A stretch of DNA of 64,000 bases, from assembly GCA_937138415.1 (NCBI GenBank), contig CAKZPA010000040.1:1-64000 (forward strand), given 5' to 3'. Both the position numbers and the translations under genes were made by a program. Numbering within the stretch: position 1 is the stretch's first letter; each line of letters opens with the position of its first letter. This DNA is from an uncultured Nitrospiraceae bacterium (GTDB lineage: Bacteria; Nitrospirota; Thermodesulfovibrionia; Thermodesulfovibrionales; SM23-35). Shown here piece by piece: positions 33,255 to 41,995 of the stretch. Under the pieces are notes generated by a model. That model saw only the letters and a list, made by a program, of their open reading frames with translations, did not search any database and was not told where the DNA came from.

Positions 33255-34458
33255 CCTGCAGAACCTCGTCTATCTCTCTGAGTGCGTTGATGATGCTGCG
33301 CGCTTCGTGAGGGTGAAGAGACGCCGCGTTCACCGAGGAAATGACGTTCACGACGCCGTCGAATCCGTCGCGGACGCGGAGATCGTTGTCCATGTGTCGG
33401 GCGAAGGCATGCCGGATGGCATCTGCCATGCCGTGCTCCCGTGTGTACCGTTTCCCTGCCCGACGGCGGATGCGACCGACCAGTCTCCTGCAGTTCCTCA
33501 GTCTCTGTACCGCGAGATCCATCAGAGCGTCATCGTAGTCCATCTTTTCCCGGTAGTGGCCGTCGATGAGGAAGAAACGCACGTCCCGGTTATCGTACCC
33601 CTTCGCGCAGAGAGTGTCCGTGTAGATCACGTTCCCCTCGCTCTTCGACATCTTTTCCCCGCGGACGAAGAGGTGGTTGCAGTGCAGCCAGTATTTCGCC
33701 ATAGGAGCCCCCCGAACGGACTCGAGGATCGCTTTCGTATAGTCGTGGTGCCGGTAGAGATTGTCGATGCCCCCGCAGTAGATCGAGAGCGTTTCATCGA
33801 AGAAGTGACTGATCATGCTCGCATCCTGGATATTCCACGCCGGTCGTCCTCTCCCGATCTCGGTGTCCCAGAAACAGGGATCGCCAGGCTTGTAGCCGTG
33901 CCAGAGGATAAAGTCTCCCCGATTCCACTGAACGCCCGGGTATGTGTCGCGGTGGAAACGCCTCTTCTTGCGCGGCCAGCGCGACATGTCGAGTCCGAAG
34001 AGCCTGCCGAAATCCGGAAACGTGAGAGGATCGAAATAGGCGTTTCCGCCGTGCCAATAGGCATAGCCTTTTTGAACGAGCGCGCGCGTGAGGCGCGCCG
34101 CGTCTTCGACGTGTTCCGACGCCCGCGGCAAAAAATCCGGCTCCTTCATTCTGAGGAAGTTCATCTCCCGGAGGAAGTCTTCGATGTTCCTCGACGTGAG
34201 TTGAAGGAGGGTCATCTTCTTCCTCTCGGCTTCGGCAATCGCCTTGTCTTCCACATCGGTGAGACTCATTCCCCTCTGAACGCGGTAACCCGCATACATG
34301 AGGTAGCGCACGAGGATATCCTCGAACAGGAACGTTCTGAAATTGCCGATATGGGCTCTTTGATACACGGAGGGACCGCACGTGAATACGGTGACCATGT
34401 CTCTCCGCACGGGAGAGAACGGTTCCATGTGTCTGCCGAGGGTGTTGAACAGGTGCAT
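33244..34458 (-). CDS. CysRS-like class I ligase lacking two zinc ligands and the anticodon-binding tail
   Basis: A 404-residue protein clearly related to cysteinyl-tRNA synthetase. It has VFTCGPSVY with the first zinc cysteine, the HIGH-type HIGNFRTFLF, GMSLTDVEDKAI, and the KMSKS motif in GEKMSKSEGN. The usual IECSAM motif, which carries the second zinc cysteine, reads NIQDASMI, and the PHHENE motif reads RHHDYT, so the Glu ligand is replaced by Thr. The HGGGIDL motif reads YCGGIDN. The protein also ends after the helical linker, about 55 residues short of E. coli CysRS (461), so it lacks the anticodon-binding domain, as MshC does. It may be a divergent CysRS or an amino-acid ligase acting on a non-tRNA substrate. 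It converges with the zinc-ribbon gene. The ATG at 34458 has no clear ribosome site. Confidence 0.8.
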   Translation of the reverse strand: MHLFNTLGRHMEPFSPVRRDMVTVFTCGPSVYQRAHIGNFRTFLFEDILVRYLMYAGYRVQRGMSLTDVEDKAIAEAERKKMTLLQLTSRNIEDFLREMNFLRMKEPDFLPRASEHVEDAARLTRALVQKGYAYWHGGNAYFDPLTFPDFGRLFGLDMSRWPRKKRRFHRDTYPGVQWNRGDFILWHGYKPGDPCFWDTEIGRGRPAWNIQDASMISHFFDETLSIYCGGIDNLYRHHDYTKAILESVRGAPMAKYWLHCNHLFVRGEKMSKSEGNVIYTDTLCAKGYDNRDVRFFLIDGHYREKMDYDDALMDLAVQRLRNCRRLVGRIRRRAGKRYTREHGMADAIRHAFARHMDNDLRVRDGFDGVVNVISSVNAASLHPHEARSIINALREIDEVLQVIF

Positions 34459-34581
34459 CGGTTAAGGATGCCCGGGACTGCGCAGTGCGGCCGCAAACCT
34501 GGCGGCATTCATTTTATCACAATCGAGGGGGTTGGGGGTTCTCCTGTTTCGCTTCTGTTTTCTGTATCATATACGTGACCG

Positions 34582-35040
34582 ATGGCGACCGACAAAGTGA
34601 AGAGTCTCGTCGACGAGGGAAAAAGCGCGCTCGGTCGGGGAGACACGCTGACGGCGCTCTCCCTCTTTGAAAAAGCGGCAGAGACCCCGGGTGATCTCTC
34701 GGCGCGCTCCTTTCTCGCGTATTGCATGGCGAAGGAGCGCGGACTCGCGGCGCGCGGGATCGCAGTGTGCAGGGAATGTCTCGAGAGGGAACCCGATAAT
34801 GCTCTTCACTACCTCAACCTCGGAAGGATTTATCTGATCATGAGGAAGCGCGGAGAGGCGATCGCGGTCTTCAGGGAAGGTTTGAAGCGCGAACGAAATG
34901 AGGATATCGTTGCCGAACTGAACCGGCTCGGCGTGAGGAGCGCACCTGTTCTCCGCTTTCTGAGCAGGAACAATCCGATCAACAAATATCTCGGCATTCT
35001 CCTCACGATGCTGAAGATTCGCTCGTCGTCCTGCCGTTGA
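34582..35040 (+). CDS. TPR-repeat protein, 152 aa
   Basis: A small helical protein with two to three tetratricopeptide-like repeats (LVDEGKSALGRGDTLTALSL, ALHYLNLGRIYLIMRKRGEA and a partial one) and a hydrophobic, basic tail (INKYLGILLTMLKIR). It has no signal peptide. Such proteins act as scaffolds; the partner is unknown. It lies between the CysRS-like gene (divergent) and tyrS. The start has no ribosome site. A TATACG lies six bases upstream, similar to the leaderless-type starts noted for dnaE and tyrS, but no -35 box is obvious. Confidence 0.75.
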   Translation: MATDKVKSLVDEGKSALGRGDTLTALSLFEKAAETPGDLSARSFLAYCMAKERGLAARGIAVCRECLEREPDNALHYLNLGRIYLIMRKRGEAIAVFREGLKRERNEDIVAELNRLGVRSAPVLRFLSRNNPINKYLGILLTMLKIRSSSCR

Positions 35041-35066
35041 CGCGCGTCGGCTCCGCATTTTAGTAT
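35037..35066 (+). promoter_or_regulatory. tyrS promoter, predicted leaderless
   Basis: TTGACG at 35037-35042 (inside the TPR gene's stop region), an 18-base spacer and TAGTAT at 35061-35066. The ATG of tyrS begins seven bases after the -10 box, at the predicted transcription start, and there is no ribosome site. Confidence 0.6.
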
Positions 35067-35073
35067 AAATGTT

Positions 35074-36285
35074 ATGGTGAAGCCGGAAGAACAGCTTGCA
35101 ATCATCAAGCGGGGTGCCGTGGAGATCATCGTCGAGGAAGATCTCCTCGGAAAGATCGAGAAGTCGTATCGCGACGGCAGACCGCTCAGGATCAAAGCGG
35201 GATTCGATCCGACCGCGCCCGACATCCATCTCGGCCACACCGTGCTCCTCGAGAAGATGCGGCAATTCCAGGAACTCGGACACGAGGTGATCTTCCTCAT
35301 CGGTGATTTTACGGGTATGATCGGCGATCCGAGCGGGAAGAGCGAGATGCGGAAACCGCTCACGCGCGAGGAAGTGATCGAGAACGCGAAGACGTACCGT
35401 GTGCAGATCGCGAAGATTCTCGATCCCGAGAGGACGAGGGTTGCGTTCAACTCGGAGTGGATGGAGACGATGACCGCATCGGAGATGATCCGGCTCGCGA
35501 GCAGGTACACCGTCGCGCGCATGTTGGAACGCGAGGATTTCAGAACGCGTTGGGTGAACCAAAACCCTATCGGTATCCACGAATTCCTCTATCCATTGAT
35601 ACAGGGGTACGACTCCGTGGCGTTGCATGCCGATGTCGAATTGGGCGGGACAGATCAGAAATTCAACCTTATGGTCGGTCGGGAACTCCAGAGAGAGTAC
35701 GGACAGGAAGCGCAGTGCATCGTCCTCATGCCTCTCCTCGAGGGTCTGGACGGCGTCAAGAAGATGAGCAAGAGCCTCGGCAATTACATAGGCATCACCG
35801 AGCCCCCGTCCGAAATGTTCGGAAAGATCATGTCGATCAACGATGACCTGATGCTCAGGTACTACGAACTGCTGAGCCACATTTCGCTCGAGGAGTTCGA
35901 GACGCTCAAAAAGGGGCTGGGCGACGGGACGGTCCATCCTAAAGCGGCGAAGGAGACCCTCGCGTTCGAGATCGTGGAGCGATACTGGGGGAGGGACGAG
36001 GCGGTGCGTGCCAGAAACGAGTTCGAGCACGTCTTCCGCGGAAAAGGGCTCCCCGATCACGTCCCGACGGTCTCGCTCCGATGGGAAGAAAAGGAAATGT
36101 GGGTACCGAAGATCATGAAGCTCTCCGGTCTCACGGCGAGCACAGGTGAAGCCCTCAGATTGATCAGACAGGGCGGGGTGACGGTGAACGAGAAGAAGAT
36201 CGAGGACCCGGACACCGCGCTGCCGGCGGGCCGCTACCTCTTCAAGGTCGGAAAGAGAAAATTTCTCTCGGTGCAGGCGGTCTAG
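35074..36285 (+). CDS. tyrS: Tyrosyl-tRNA synthetase
   Basis: TyrRS charges tRNA-Tyr. The 403-residue protein has [20 protein letters not shown] with the HIGH-equivalent HLGH near residue 50, tyrosine-pocket segments [25 protein letters not shown] in [13 protein letters not shown] near 230, and a C-terminal S4 domain ([19 protein letters not shown]). It belongs to the longer TyrRS class (TyrZ-like). The start at 35074 has no ribosome site; see the promoter. It converges with the Nudix gene with a 3-base gap and no terminator between them. Confidence 0.97.
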   Translation: MVKPEEQLAIIKRGAVEIIVEEDLLGKIEKSYRDGRPLRIKAGFDPTAPDIHLGHTVLLEKMRQFQELGHEVIFLIGDFTGMIGDPSGKSEMRKPLTREEVIENAKTYRVQIAKILDPERTRVAFNSEWMETMTASEMIRLASRYTVARMLEREDFRTRWVNQNPIGIHEFLYPLIQGYDSVALHADVELGGTDQKFNLMVGRELQREYGQEAQCIVLMPLLEGLDGVKKMSKSLGNYIGITEPPSEMFGKIMSINDDLMLRYYELLSHISLEEFETLKKGLGDGTVHPKAAKETLAFEIVERYWGRDEAVRARNEFEHVFRGKGLPDHVPTVSLRWEEKEMWVPKIMKLSGLTASTGEALRLIRQGGVTVNEKKIEDPDTALPAGRYLFKVGKRKFLSVQAV

Positions 36286-36288
36286 CGA

Positions 36289-36837
36289 TCACGCATTCAT
36301 TTTCCTCGCCGCGAGCGCGAGGAACCCGAAGATTTTCACGTCAACCAGATTTCCCTCGGACTGCATGGCCGAGAGGAATTCGAAGACGGCAGGGAGCGGC
36401 ACCCTCATCACCTCGATCTCCTCGGACTCGTCTGGCTCCGGAGGACCCGTGTAACGAAGGTCCTGAGCGAGGTAGACCGTGAGAATTTCTCCTGACGCTC
36501 CCGAGGACAGAGGTCCTTCCGCGAGAAACGTCAGTCGTCCGGCGGAGTAGCCTGTTTCCTCACGGAGTTCCCGTCTCGCCGCGTCCTCGAGGGACCCTCC
36601 TTTGTCGTTCAGGCCGGCGGGGAACTCCACCACGTAGCCGTCTACCGCAGGACGAAACTGGCGGACCAGGATGACCTCATGGTCATCGGTGATCGGAACG
36701 AGCGCGACGATGCCTTCGCAGTTGATCCGTTCCACGTATTCCCAGTCACGGAGGAAGCCGTTTTTGTCTGCATAGCGTGCCGTTACGAGCCTCAGGAACG
36801 AACCCTCGTGGACGATGCGTCTCTCGACGACTCTCAT
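36289..36837 (-). CDS. Nudix hydrolase, ADP-ribose pyrophosphatase-like
   Basis: A 182-residue Nudix protein. The Nudix box matches G-x5-E-x7-REUxEExGU: GLNDKGGSLEDAARRELREE followed by TGY, at about residues 78-100, with the upstream strand VRQFRPAVDGYVVEFPAGL typical of ADP-sugar pyrophosphatases. It probably hydrolyses ADP-ribose or another nucleoside diphosphate sugar. It overlaps the histidine kinase gene by four bases on the same strand, so they are co-translated. Confidence 0.92.
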   Translation of the reverse strand: MRVVERRIVHEGSFLRLVTARYADKNGFLRDWEYVERINCEGIVALVPITDDHEVILVRQFRPAVDGYVVEFPAGLNDKGGSLEDAARRELREETGYSAGRLTFLAEGPLSSGASGEILTVYLAQDLRYTGPPEPDESEEIEVMRVPLPAVFEFLSAMQSEGNLVDVKIFGFLALAARKMNA

Positions 36838-38660
36838 GACTCCTGTGAGGGGGACCGATGGAGGGGCAGCAGTATGCGAAAAGTGGTCGTCGAATCGTCC
36901 GTGGAGACTTCCAGTTTTCCACGGTTGGCCTGGATGAAACGATAGATGATATTCAGACCGCGACCTTTCACGTCGCCTCTCTTTATCTGTTCCACGTTCT
37001 CCGCAGATATCTTCCCGGAATTGCGGATTTCGCAGACCGCCATGTTTCCTTCGCGGTAACTCGCGACCGCGAGTTCGCCGCCTTCTTCGGGGATCGCCTT
37101 CGTCGCGTTGTCGAGCAGGTTATCGAGGACCCTTTCGAGGCCGATAGGCGAACAGTAGACGATGAGACCCGGCTCGCGTGTCTCGTCGATGAGACGGATA
37201 TTGCGGCGTTGCTGCTCCCTGATCGCCTCCTCATTGATCCGGAACCGCCGTTCCACGACTTCCGAGAAGTTGACCTCCCGCTCTCTCCCCTCGACCGTGG
37301 AGTAAATCGCCAGTTCCTGGAGCCGCGAGCTCTCCTGAACGACGATGTCGAGGTATTCGGACAGCCGCGCTCTCGCGTTCTCGAGATCCCCACCGTCGAG
37401 GAGCTTCTTCGTCCTCTTTGCAAAGCCGGCGATCGCGATCGCGGGATTCTTGAAATCGTGGAGGACGTCATCCAGTTTCTCGATCCTCAGCGCTTTCATG
37501 ATTTCCTTGCCGAAAAACGTGAGGAGTTCGATTTCGTGTCCCGAGAATTGCTGGCGCCGATCTTTCGCATAGAACACGAGTATGTAATTGATCTGTTCGT
37601 CTGCTCTCAATGGAATGACGAGGACGGAGTTGACATTTTGACGAACAGCGTAACGTTTCAGTTCGTCGTTCGATAGCCTGCTTCTGAGGGGATCTTTGAT
37701 GAGGAGGTATGAGTAGGTGATTCGCTCGTGCTCGTAATCGCCCATCTTCTCGGTGTCGTAGAGGAGAGCGCGGAGATACGGGTACTCGTTCACGGGTAAG
37801 ACGCAACAGATTTCGTAAATCGCCTGATCTTGCGGATACTCGAGTTCGATCCATACCGACTGCCGATCCTCCGAGACCGACAGAAGGGTGCAGCTCTGCA
37901 CCTGAATGATCGGAACGAGTTCCGGTATCATCATTCCGAAAACGTCTTTCATCTTGATGCCTTCGCGGTGGCTCAGTTTGACGAAGATCTTTTCCACGAT
38001 CTTTTCTTTTTGGATATTCAGCTTTTGAAGATCGATGATGCGTTTCCGCGCCAGCACGTAACTCACTCGCCTCGCCATCAGTTCCGCATTCGAGACCTCG
38101 AGCGGATCGAACCGCCGGTCTGTTTCCCGGTAGTAGATTTGGATACTTCCGTGGATATCGTGCTCGCCGTCGACGAAGGCAGGAATAAGGAGCGGAACCG
38201 CCAAGAGGGAGTTGAAACCGAGATCTCTCACGACGTCCTTGTTTGTGTAATCCGGCTCGAGGAGGATATTCGGAACGAGATAACTCTTGCCGCTCTTTAT
38301 GACTTTGCCGGCGACCGACTTATCGACCGGAATGCTCCTCTCTCGCCCGGCCTCCGCATAGTACTGGAAGGAACCGAACGCAACGAGACCATCAGCATCC
38401 CGATCGAAGATACGAATCGACGCCCCCGCCGCGTGCAGAAAAGAGACAATCTTTCGGGCAGCTTGTTCGAGAATCTCCCTCCATTCGAGGTGGGGATCGA
38501 TACGGATGACATCTTCGACCATCTGGACAACCTGCTCCACGTGGGGTGAGATGCACTCTTTTCTGAGGAGGTCCGCGAGGTGTTCCATCTCCTGCGCGGA
38601 GAGGCGGCACCGTCCGATAATCGGATTCGTTCGAAGGAATTGTATAACGGCGTCATCCAT
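36834..38660 (-). CDS. GAF-domain sensor histidine kinase
   Basis: A cytosolic kinase of about 608 residues without membrane segments. It has two GAF-like regions, about 60-200 (SIPVDKSVAGKVIKSGKSYL) and 230-400 (SVLVIPLRADEQINYILVFY). The phosphoacceptor is His in VLHDFKNPAIAIAGFAKRTK. The ATPase domain has the N box in NLLDNATKAI and a G2-like GRGLNIIYRFI, but the first G box is altered (EIRNSGKIS instead of DxGxG). I chose ATG 38660 because the promoter -10 box covers the first ATG at 38684. No response regulator is next to it; the NtrC-like protein has no matching partner either. Confidence 0.85.
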   Translation of the reverse strand: MDDAVIQFLRTNPIIGRCRLSAQEMEHLADLLRKECISPHVEQVVQMVEDVIRIDPHLEWREILEQAARKIVSFLHAAGASIRIFDRDADGLVAFGSFQYYAEAGRERSIPVDKSVAGKVIKSGKSYLVPNILLEPDYTNKDVVRDLGFNSLLAVPLLIPAFVDGEHDIHGSIQIYYRETDRRFDPLEVSNAELMARRVSYVLARKRIIDLQKLNIQKEKIVEKIFVKLSHREGIKMKDVFGMMIPELVPIIQVQSCTLLSVSEDRQSVWIELEYPQDQAIYEICCVLPVNEYPYLRALLYDTEKMGDYEHERITYSYLLIKDPLRSRLSNDELKRYAVRQNVNSVLVIPLRADEQINYILVFYAKDRRQQFSGHEIELLTFFGKEIMKALRIEKLDDVLHDFKNPAIAIAGFAKRTKKLLDGGDLENARARLSEYLDIVVQESSRLQELAIYSTVEGREREVNFSEVVERRFRINEEAIREQQRRNIRLIDETREPGLIVYCSPIGLERVLDNLLDNATKAIPEEGGELAVASYREGNMAVCEIRNSGKISAENVEQIKRGDVKGRGLNIIYRFIQANRGKLEVSTDDSTTTFRILLPLHRSPSQES

Positions 38661-38682
38661 GAAGTGTTCCGTATTCCTCTTC

Positions 38683-38712
38683 ATAATATCAGAGCGGCGT
38701 ACCGGGCATCAA
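38683..38712 (-). promoter_or_regulatory. Promoter of the GAF histidine kinase
   Basis: On the minus strand TTGATG (at 38712-38707), an 18-base spacer and TATTAT (38688-38683). The -10 box overlaps the ATG at 38684, so transcription would begin near 38676, and the next in-frame ATG at 38660 is the probable start. Confidence 0.6.
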
Positions 38713-38797
38713 CGGAAGGCGGGGACCGGATCGTCGCAAAAAGGGAGAAAGCGGGCCTCTGCACGCCGGTAGAGACCCTCTTCCGGAAAAGACCTGG

Positions 38798-39454
38798 TCA
38801 GTGCGCGGGATGACTTTCTCCTGTCTTCGGAAGGTCGATCAAGCGGACGGTGCCTTTTTCGATGTCGTACTCTCCCGCGACGATCTTCAACGTGCCTTCT
38901 CGAGCGAGATGGCTGACGATCGTGCTTCTCTTCATGATGTCTGCGTAGACGTTCTTGATGTTTTCGTGGATGGCCGTCTCGAGCATTTCATCCTCGGTCC
39001 CGCCTTTTTTCTTTGCGGCTTCAGCGGCAGGCGCGATCTTCTTCACGATTGCGCCGATATTCCCTTCGGGTTCCTTCTCAGCCTCGAGTGTCGCTTTCAC
39101 GGCACCGCACTTCGTGTGGCCGAGGATGAAGAGGAGCGGTGACTGCAGGTGCTCCGCAGCATATTCGATGCTCCCGAGTGCGATAGGATCGACGACATTG
39201 CCGGCGACCCGTATCACGAATATGTCACCGATCCCTTGATCGAAGAGGATTTCGGGCGGTATCCTCGAATCGGAACAGGTGACGACTATTGCGAAAGGTT
39301 GCTGGCCTTTTCCGAGTTCCATCCTCTTTGAAGGGCCGATATCCTTGCCCGCGATTTTCCCTTCTACGTACCGCTTGTTGCCGTCCATCAGCTTCTGCAG
39401 GGACTCGTCCCCGGCGCTCCCGGCAAGTGCGACCAACAACCTCATCTTCTTCAT
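38798..39454 (-). CDS. Beta-class carbonic anhydrase
   Basis: A 218-residue beta carbonic anhydrase, which interconverts CO2 and bicarbonate. The zinc ligands are visible: Cys and Asp in VTCSDSRIPPEILFDQ, and His and Cys in LGHTKCGAVKA. The family segments VIRVAGNVV and DGNKRYVEGK are also present. The ATG at 39454 follows CAGGAGG; an upstream in-frame ATG at 39472 lies inside the ribosome site. Homologues often have a signal peptide; here only MKKMRLLVALAGSAGDES precedes the domain, too short to be a clear one. It ends a minus-strand gene series after rnfB, 66 bases away. Confidence 0.93.
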   Translation of the reverse strand: MKKMRLLVALAGSAGDESLQKLMDGNKRYVEGKIAGKDIGPSKRMELGKGQQPFAIVVTCSDSRIPPEILFDQGIGDIFVIRVAGNVVDPIALGSIEYAAEHLQSPLLFILGHTKCGAVKATLEAEKEPEGNIGAIVKKIAPAAEAAKKKGGTEDEMLETAIHENIKNVYADIMKRSTIVSHLAREGTLKIVAGEYDIEKGTVRLIDLPKTGESHPAH

Positions 39455-39520
39455 ACATATACCTCCTGACATTTAGAGGGTGAGATGTGACAGCCCTCGA
39501 AGAGGGCATGGAATGCGATG

Positions 39521-40645
39521 TCAGCCTGTTCTGTTCGTATCGGCCGAAACACCGAGAGCATTGAACGTACCGCTTATTGCGCTGACTGGACATTGAACAG
39601 CACACAGTCCGCAGCCGATGCAGCGCGAGGGATCGACGGTATGCGTCCTGCCTCGTTCGCATGAGACGGCGTTGACAGGACATACCATACCACAGATTCC
39701 ACATCCGGTGCAATGGTCAAGGACGGTCGCCGGGGGGCGGAGCGGCAGAAAGTCTTTGATCGCATTCGTGGGGCAGCGGCGGACGCAGAGCCCGCAGCGT
39801 GTGCACTTCCGCGGATCGATTCGGGAGAGATTCTCGCTGATAGACGCCGCATCGAAGGGACAGATCTTTACGCAGACGGTACAGGCAATGCAGCCAACGC
39901 GGCAATGCTTCCTCGTTTCACCGCCTTTGTCCCGCGAGTGGCAGGCGACGAGCACGAGCGCCGACGCAGGCACCACTTCGATGACTTTGACCGGGCACGC
40001 CGCTTCGCACTTTCTGCATCCAGTGCACGCCTCGGCATCGACGAGGGGCAAATGATCGTCGGACATCCTGATCGCGCCGAAGGGGCATACGCGCGCGCAG
40101 GTTCCGTAGCCGAGGCATCCGTAGCGACATGCCTTGTCGCCGCCGGCAAGCATCACGGCTCTGCAGTCATGCACGCCCTCGTACATGCATTTCTTCTCGG
40201 ATGCACTCAAGCCGCCTTGACACACGATGCGGGCGACGAGTTGTTCGCGCGCCTCGGCTTTTTTCCCCATCAGTGTGGCGATTAAGTCGGCAGCGCGGGA
40301 GCCGGCTGGTATGCAGAGGTTCGGCGGAACGTTCGGATCCCTCACGACGGCTTCGGCGTATTGCTCGCACCCGGCGAACCCGCATGCGCCACAGTGCGCG
40401 TGCGCGAGGACCGCTTTCACCTGTTCCACACGCGGATCGATCGTGACCGTGAACTTCTTTGCCGCCACGGCGAGCCCGAGCCCGAAGAGCGCCCCGATGC
40501 CCGCGAGGAAGAGGAGAGTCGCGACGAGTAAGGGGCCGAACGCAATGTGCTCCCGGGCTTCGATCCCACCGCCGACACCGACGTGCGGGGTGAGCGCCTG
40601 AAAGAGATCGGGCAGCTGCAGGAGCTGGGTGAGATCTGTCAGCAT
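39521..40645 (-). CDS. rnfB: Rnf complex subunit B (iron-sulfur)
   Basis: RnfB takes electrons from ferredoxin and passes them to the membrane subunits. The 374-residue protein has an N-terminal membrane segment (about 35-60), then HCGACGFAGCEQYAEAV holding the first cluster, and a variant Cys set CRYGCLGYGTCARVCPF. Five further CxxCxxCxxxCP motifs follow: CTGCRKCEAACP, CIACTVCVKICP, CTRCGLCVRRCP, CTGCGICGMVCP and CIGCGLCAVQCP. That gives about seven clusters, as in the long clostridial-type RnfB or more. A GAGAGGT site precedes the ATG. It is the last gene of rnfCDGEAB. Confidence 0.96.
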   Translation of the reverse strand: MLTDLTQLLQLPDLFQALTPHVGVGGGIEAREHIAFGPLLVATLLFLAGIGALFGLGLAVAAKKFTVTIDPRVEQVKAVLAHAHCGACGFAGCEQYAEAVVRDPNVPPNLCIPAGSRAADLIATLMGKKAEAREQLVARIVCQGGLSASEKKCMYEGVHDCRAVMLAGGDKACRYGCLGYGTCARVCPFGAIRMSDDHLPLVDAEACTGCRKCEAACPVKVIEVVPASALVLVACHSRDKGGETRKHCRVGCIACTVCVKICPFDAASISENLSRIDPRKCTRCGLCVRRCPTNAIKDFLPLRPPATVLDHCTGCGICGMVCPVNAVSCERGRTHTVDPSRCIGCGLCAVQCPVSAISGTFNALGVSADTNRTG

Positions 40646-40660
40646 AGGTGACCTCTCATG

Positions 40661-41248
40661 TCACATCCTGAGGAGTCCCGTGAACCCGGAGAAGGCGAGT
40701 GCGAGCAGGCCGGTGACGATAAACGCGATCGGGGTGCCCCGGAACGGTCCGGGGACGTCCGCAAGTTCGAGTTTCTCGCGAATGCTCGCCATGATGACGA
40801 GCGCGAGCGCGAACCCGAGTCCGGAACCGAGGGCGAAGGCGAGGCTCTCGGGAAGACTGTACCGTTCCCCTGCGTTGATGAGGGGAACGGCGAGAATGAT
40901 GCAGTTGGTGGATATGAGGGCAAGGTAAATCCCCAGCTTGTGGTAGAGGCTCGGAGCGACTTTTCTCATTATCGTATCGGAGGCCTGGACGAATCCTGCG
41001 ACGATCCCGATGAAGACAATGATCTTGAGAAAGGTGATGTCGAGCGGTACCATGACGTAACGGAACACGAGCCAGCTCAGCGCGGCACTGATCATCATAA
41101 CCGCGGTGAACGTGATGCTCATGCCGACAGCCGTCTCCATCCGCTTCGAAACCCCGAAGAAAATACAGAGGCCGAGGAAGCGGGTGAAGACGAAGTTGTT
41201 GATCAGAGAGGCCGAGACGATGAGTTCGAAAAGTTTCGAAAATTCCAT
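40661..41248 (-). CDS. rnfA: Rnf complex subunit A
   Basis: RnfA is an integral membrane subunit with six membrane helices, related to RnfE and NqrE, forming the iron-sulfur-containing membrane core of the complex. The 195-residue protein shows the typical start SKLFELIVSASLINNFVFTR and the FLGLCIFFGVSKRMETAVGM segment that carries the conserved Cys, and a second half with TNCIILAVPLINAGERYSLP. The gene lies 15 bases before rnfB and four after rnfE. Confidence 0.97.
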   Translation of the reverse strand: MEFSKLFELIVSASLINNFVFTRFLGLCIFFGVSKRMETAVGMSITFTAVMMISAALSWLVFRYVMVPLDITFLKIIVFIGIVAGFVQASDTIMRKVAPSLYHKLGIYLALISTNCIILAVPLINAGERYSLPESLAFALGSGLGFALALVIMASIREKLELADVPGPFRGTPIAFIVTGLLALAFSGFTGLLRM

Positions 41249-41252
41249 TATC

Positions 41253-41873
41253 CTATCGACTCCGTGCCTTTTTCCTCATCCTCGCGCCCAAGCAATTGAA
41301 GAATCCCATCAGTATGCCTACCGCGAAAAACCCCCCCGCAGGCAGGATCATGATGAGGAGTGGTTTTGCGTGGAGGACCGGAACACCCCATACGGACCCC
41401 TTGCCGAGGAATTCCCTGAAAAGGCTGATGACCGTGAGCGAGAAGAGAAATCCGAGACCCATGCCGATTCCGTCGAAGAGGGAAGGCATGACCGGCTGTT
41501 TACTCGCGAACATCTCGGCCCGCGCGAGGATCGACGCGAACGCGACGATGAGCTGAATGTAGAGGCCCATCTGCTTGTACGCGTCCTGCGCATAGGCAGC
41601 CATCACGAGATCGGTGACGGTCACCCACCCTGAAATGACGAGCATGAAAATGGGCAGACGGATCCTCGGGTGGATGATTCCTCTCATGAGAGAAATGGTC
41701 ACGTTGACCATTACCTGGACAAAGAGGACGGCGGTTCCCATCAGAACGCCGTTCCGGACGTTATTCGTCACCGCAATCGAAGGGCAGAGGCTGAGGGCGA
41801 GCTTGAAGATCGCGTTGTCCTTGAAAATACCGTCTTTGATCAGCCCGAGAGAGGAATTCATGCGTTCAGCCAT
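41253..41873 (-). CDS. rnfE: Rnf complex subunit E
   Basis: RnfE is the inverted-topology partner of RnfA. The 206-residue membrane protein has six helices and the matching Cys-containing segments NAIFKLALSLCPSIAVTNNV and FFNCLGARMRKKA. No ribosome site is obvious, and a second ATG at 41861 is possible. A 122-base gap separates it from rnfG, the only sizeable break in the rnf cluster; it holds Gly/Ala-rich GC-rich sequence and no gene. Confidence 0.96.
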   Translation of the reverse strand: MAERMNSSLGLIKDGIFKDNAIFKLALSLCPSIAVTNNVRNGVLMGTAVLFVQVMVNVTISLMRGIIHPRIRLPIFMLVISGWVTVTDLVMAAYAQDAYKQMGLYIQLIVAFASILARAEMFASKQPVMPSLFDGIGMGLGFLFSLTVISLFREFLGKGSVWGVPVLHAKPLLIMILPAGGFFAVGILMGFFNCLGARMRKKARSR

Positions 41874-41995
41874 GGTAATGGAGACCCGGATTTACGTGCA
41901 GCGTCGACGCGTCGGAGCCCGGAAGGCGCCGAGAGAGCCGGCGGCTGCCGGCGCGCCGTGAATGAGAAGGCAACAGCGCGGCCCCGTCAATGCCC

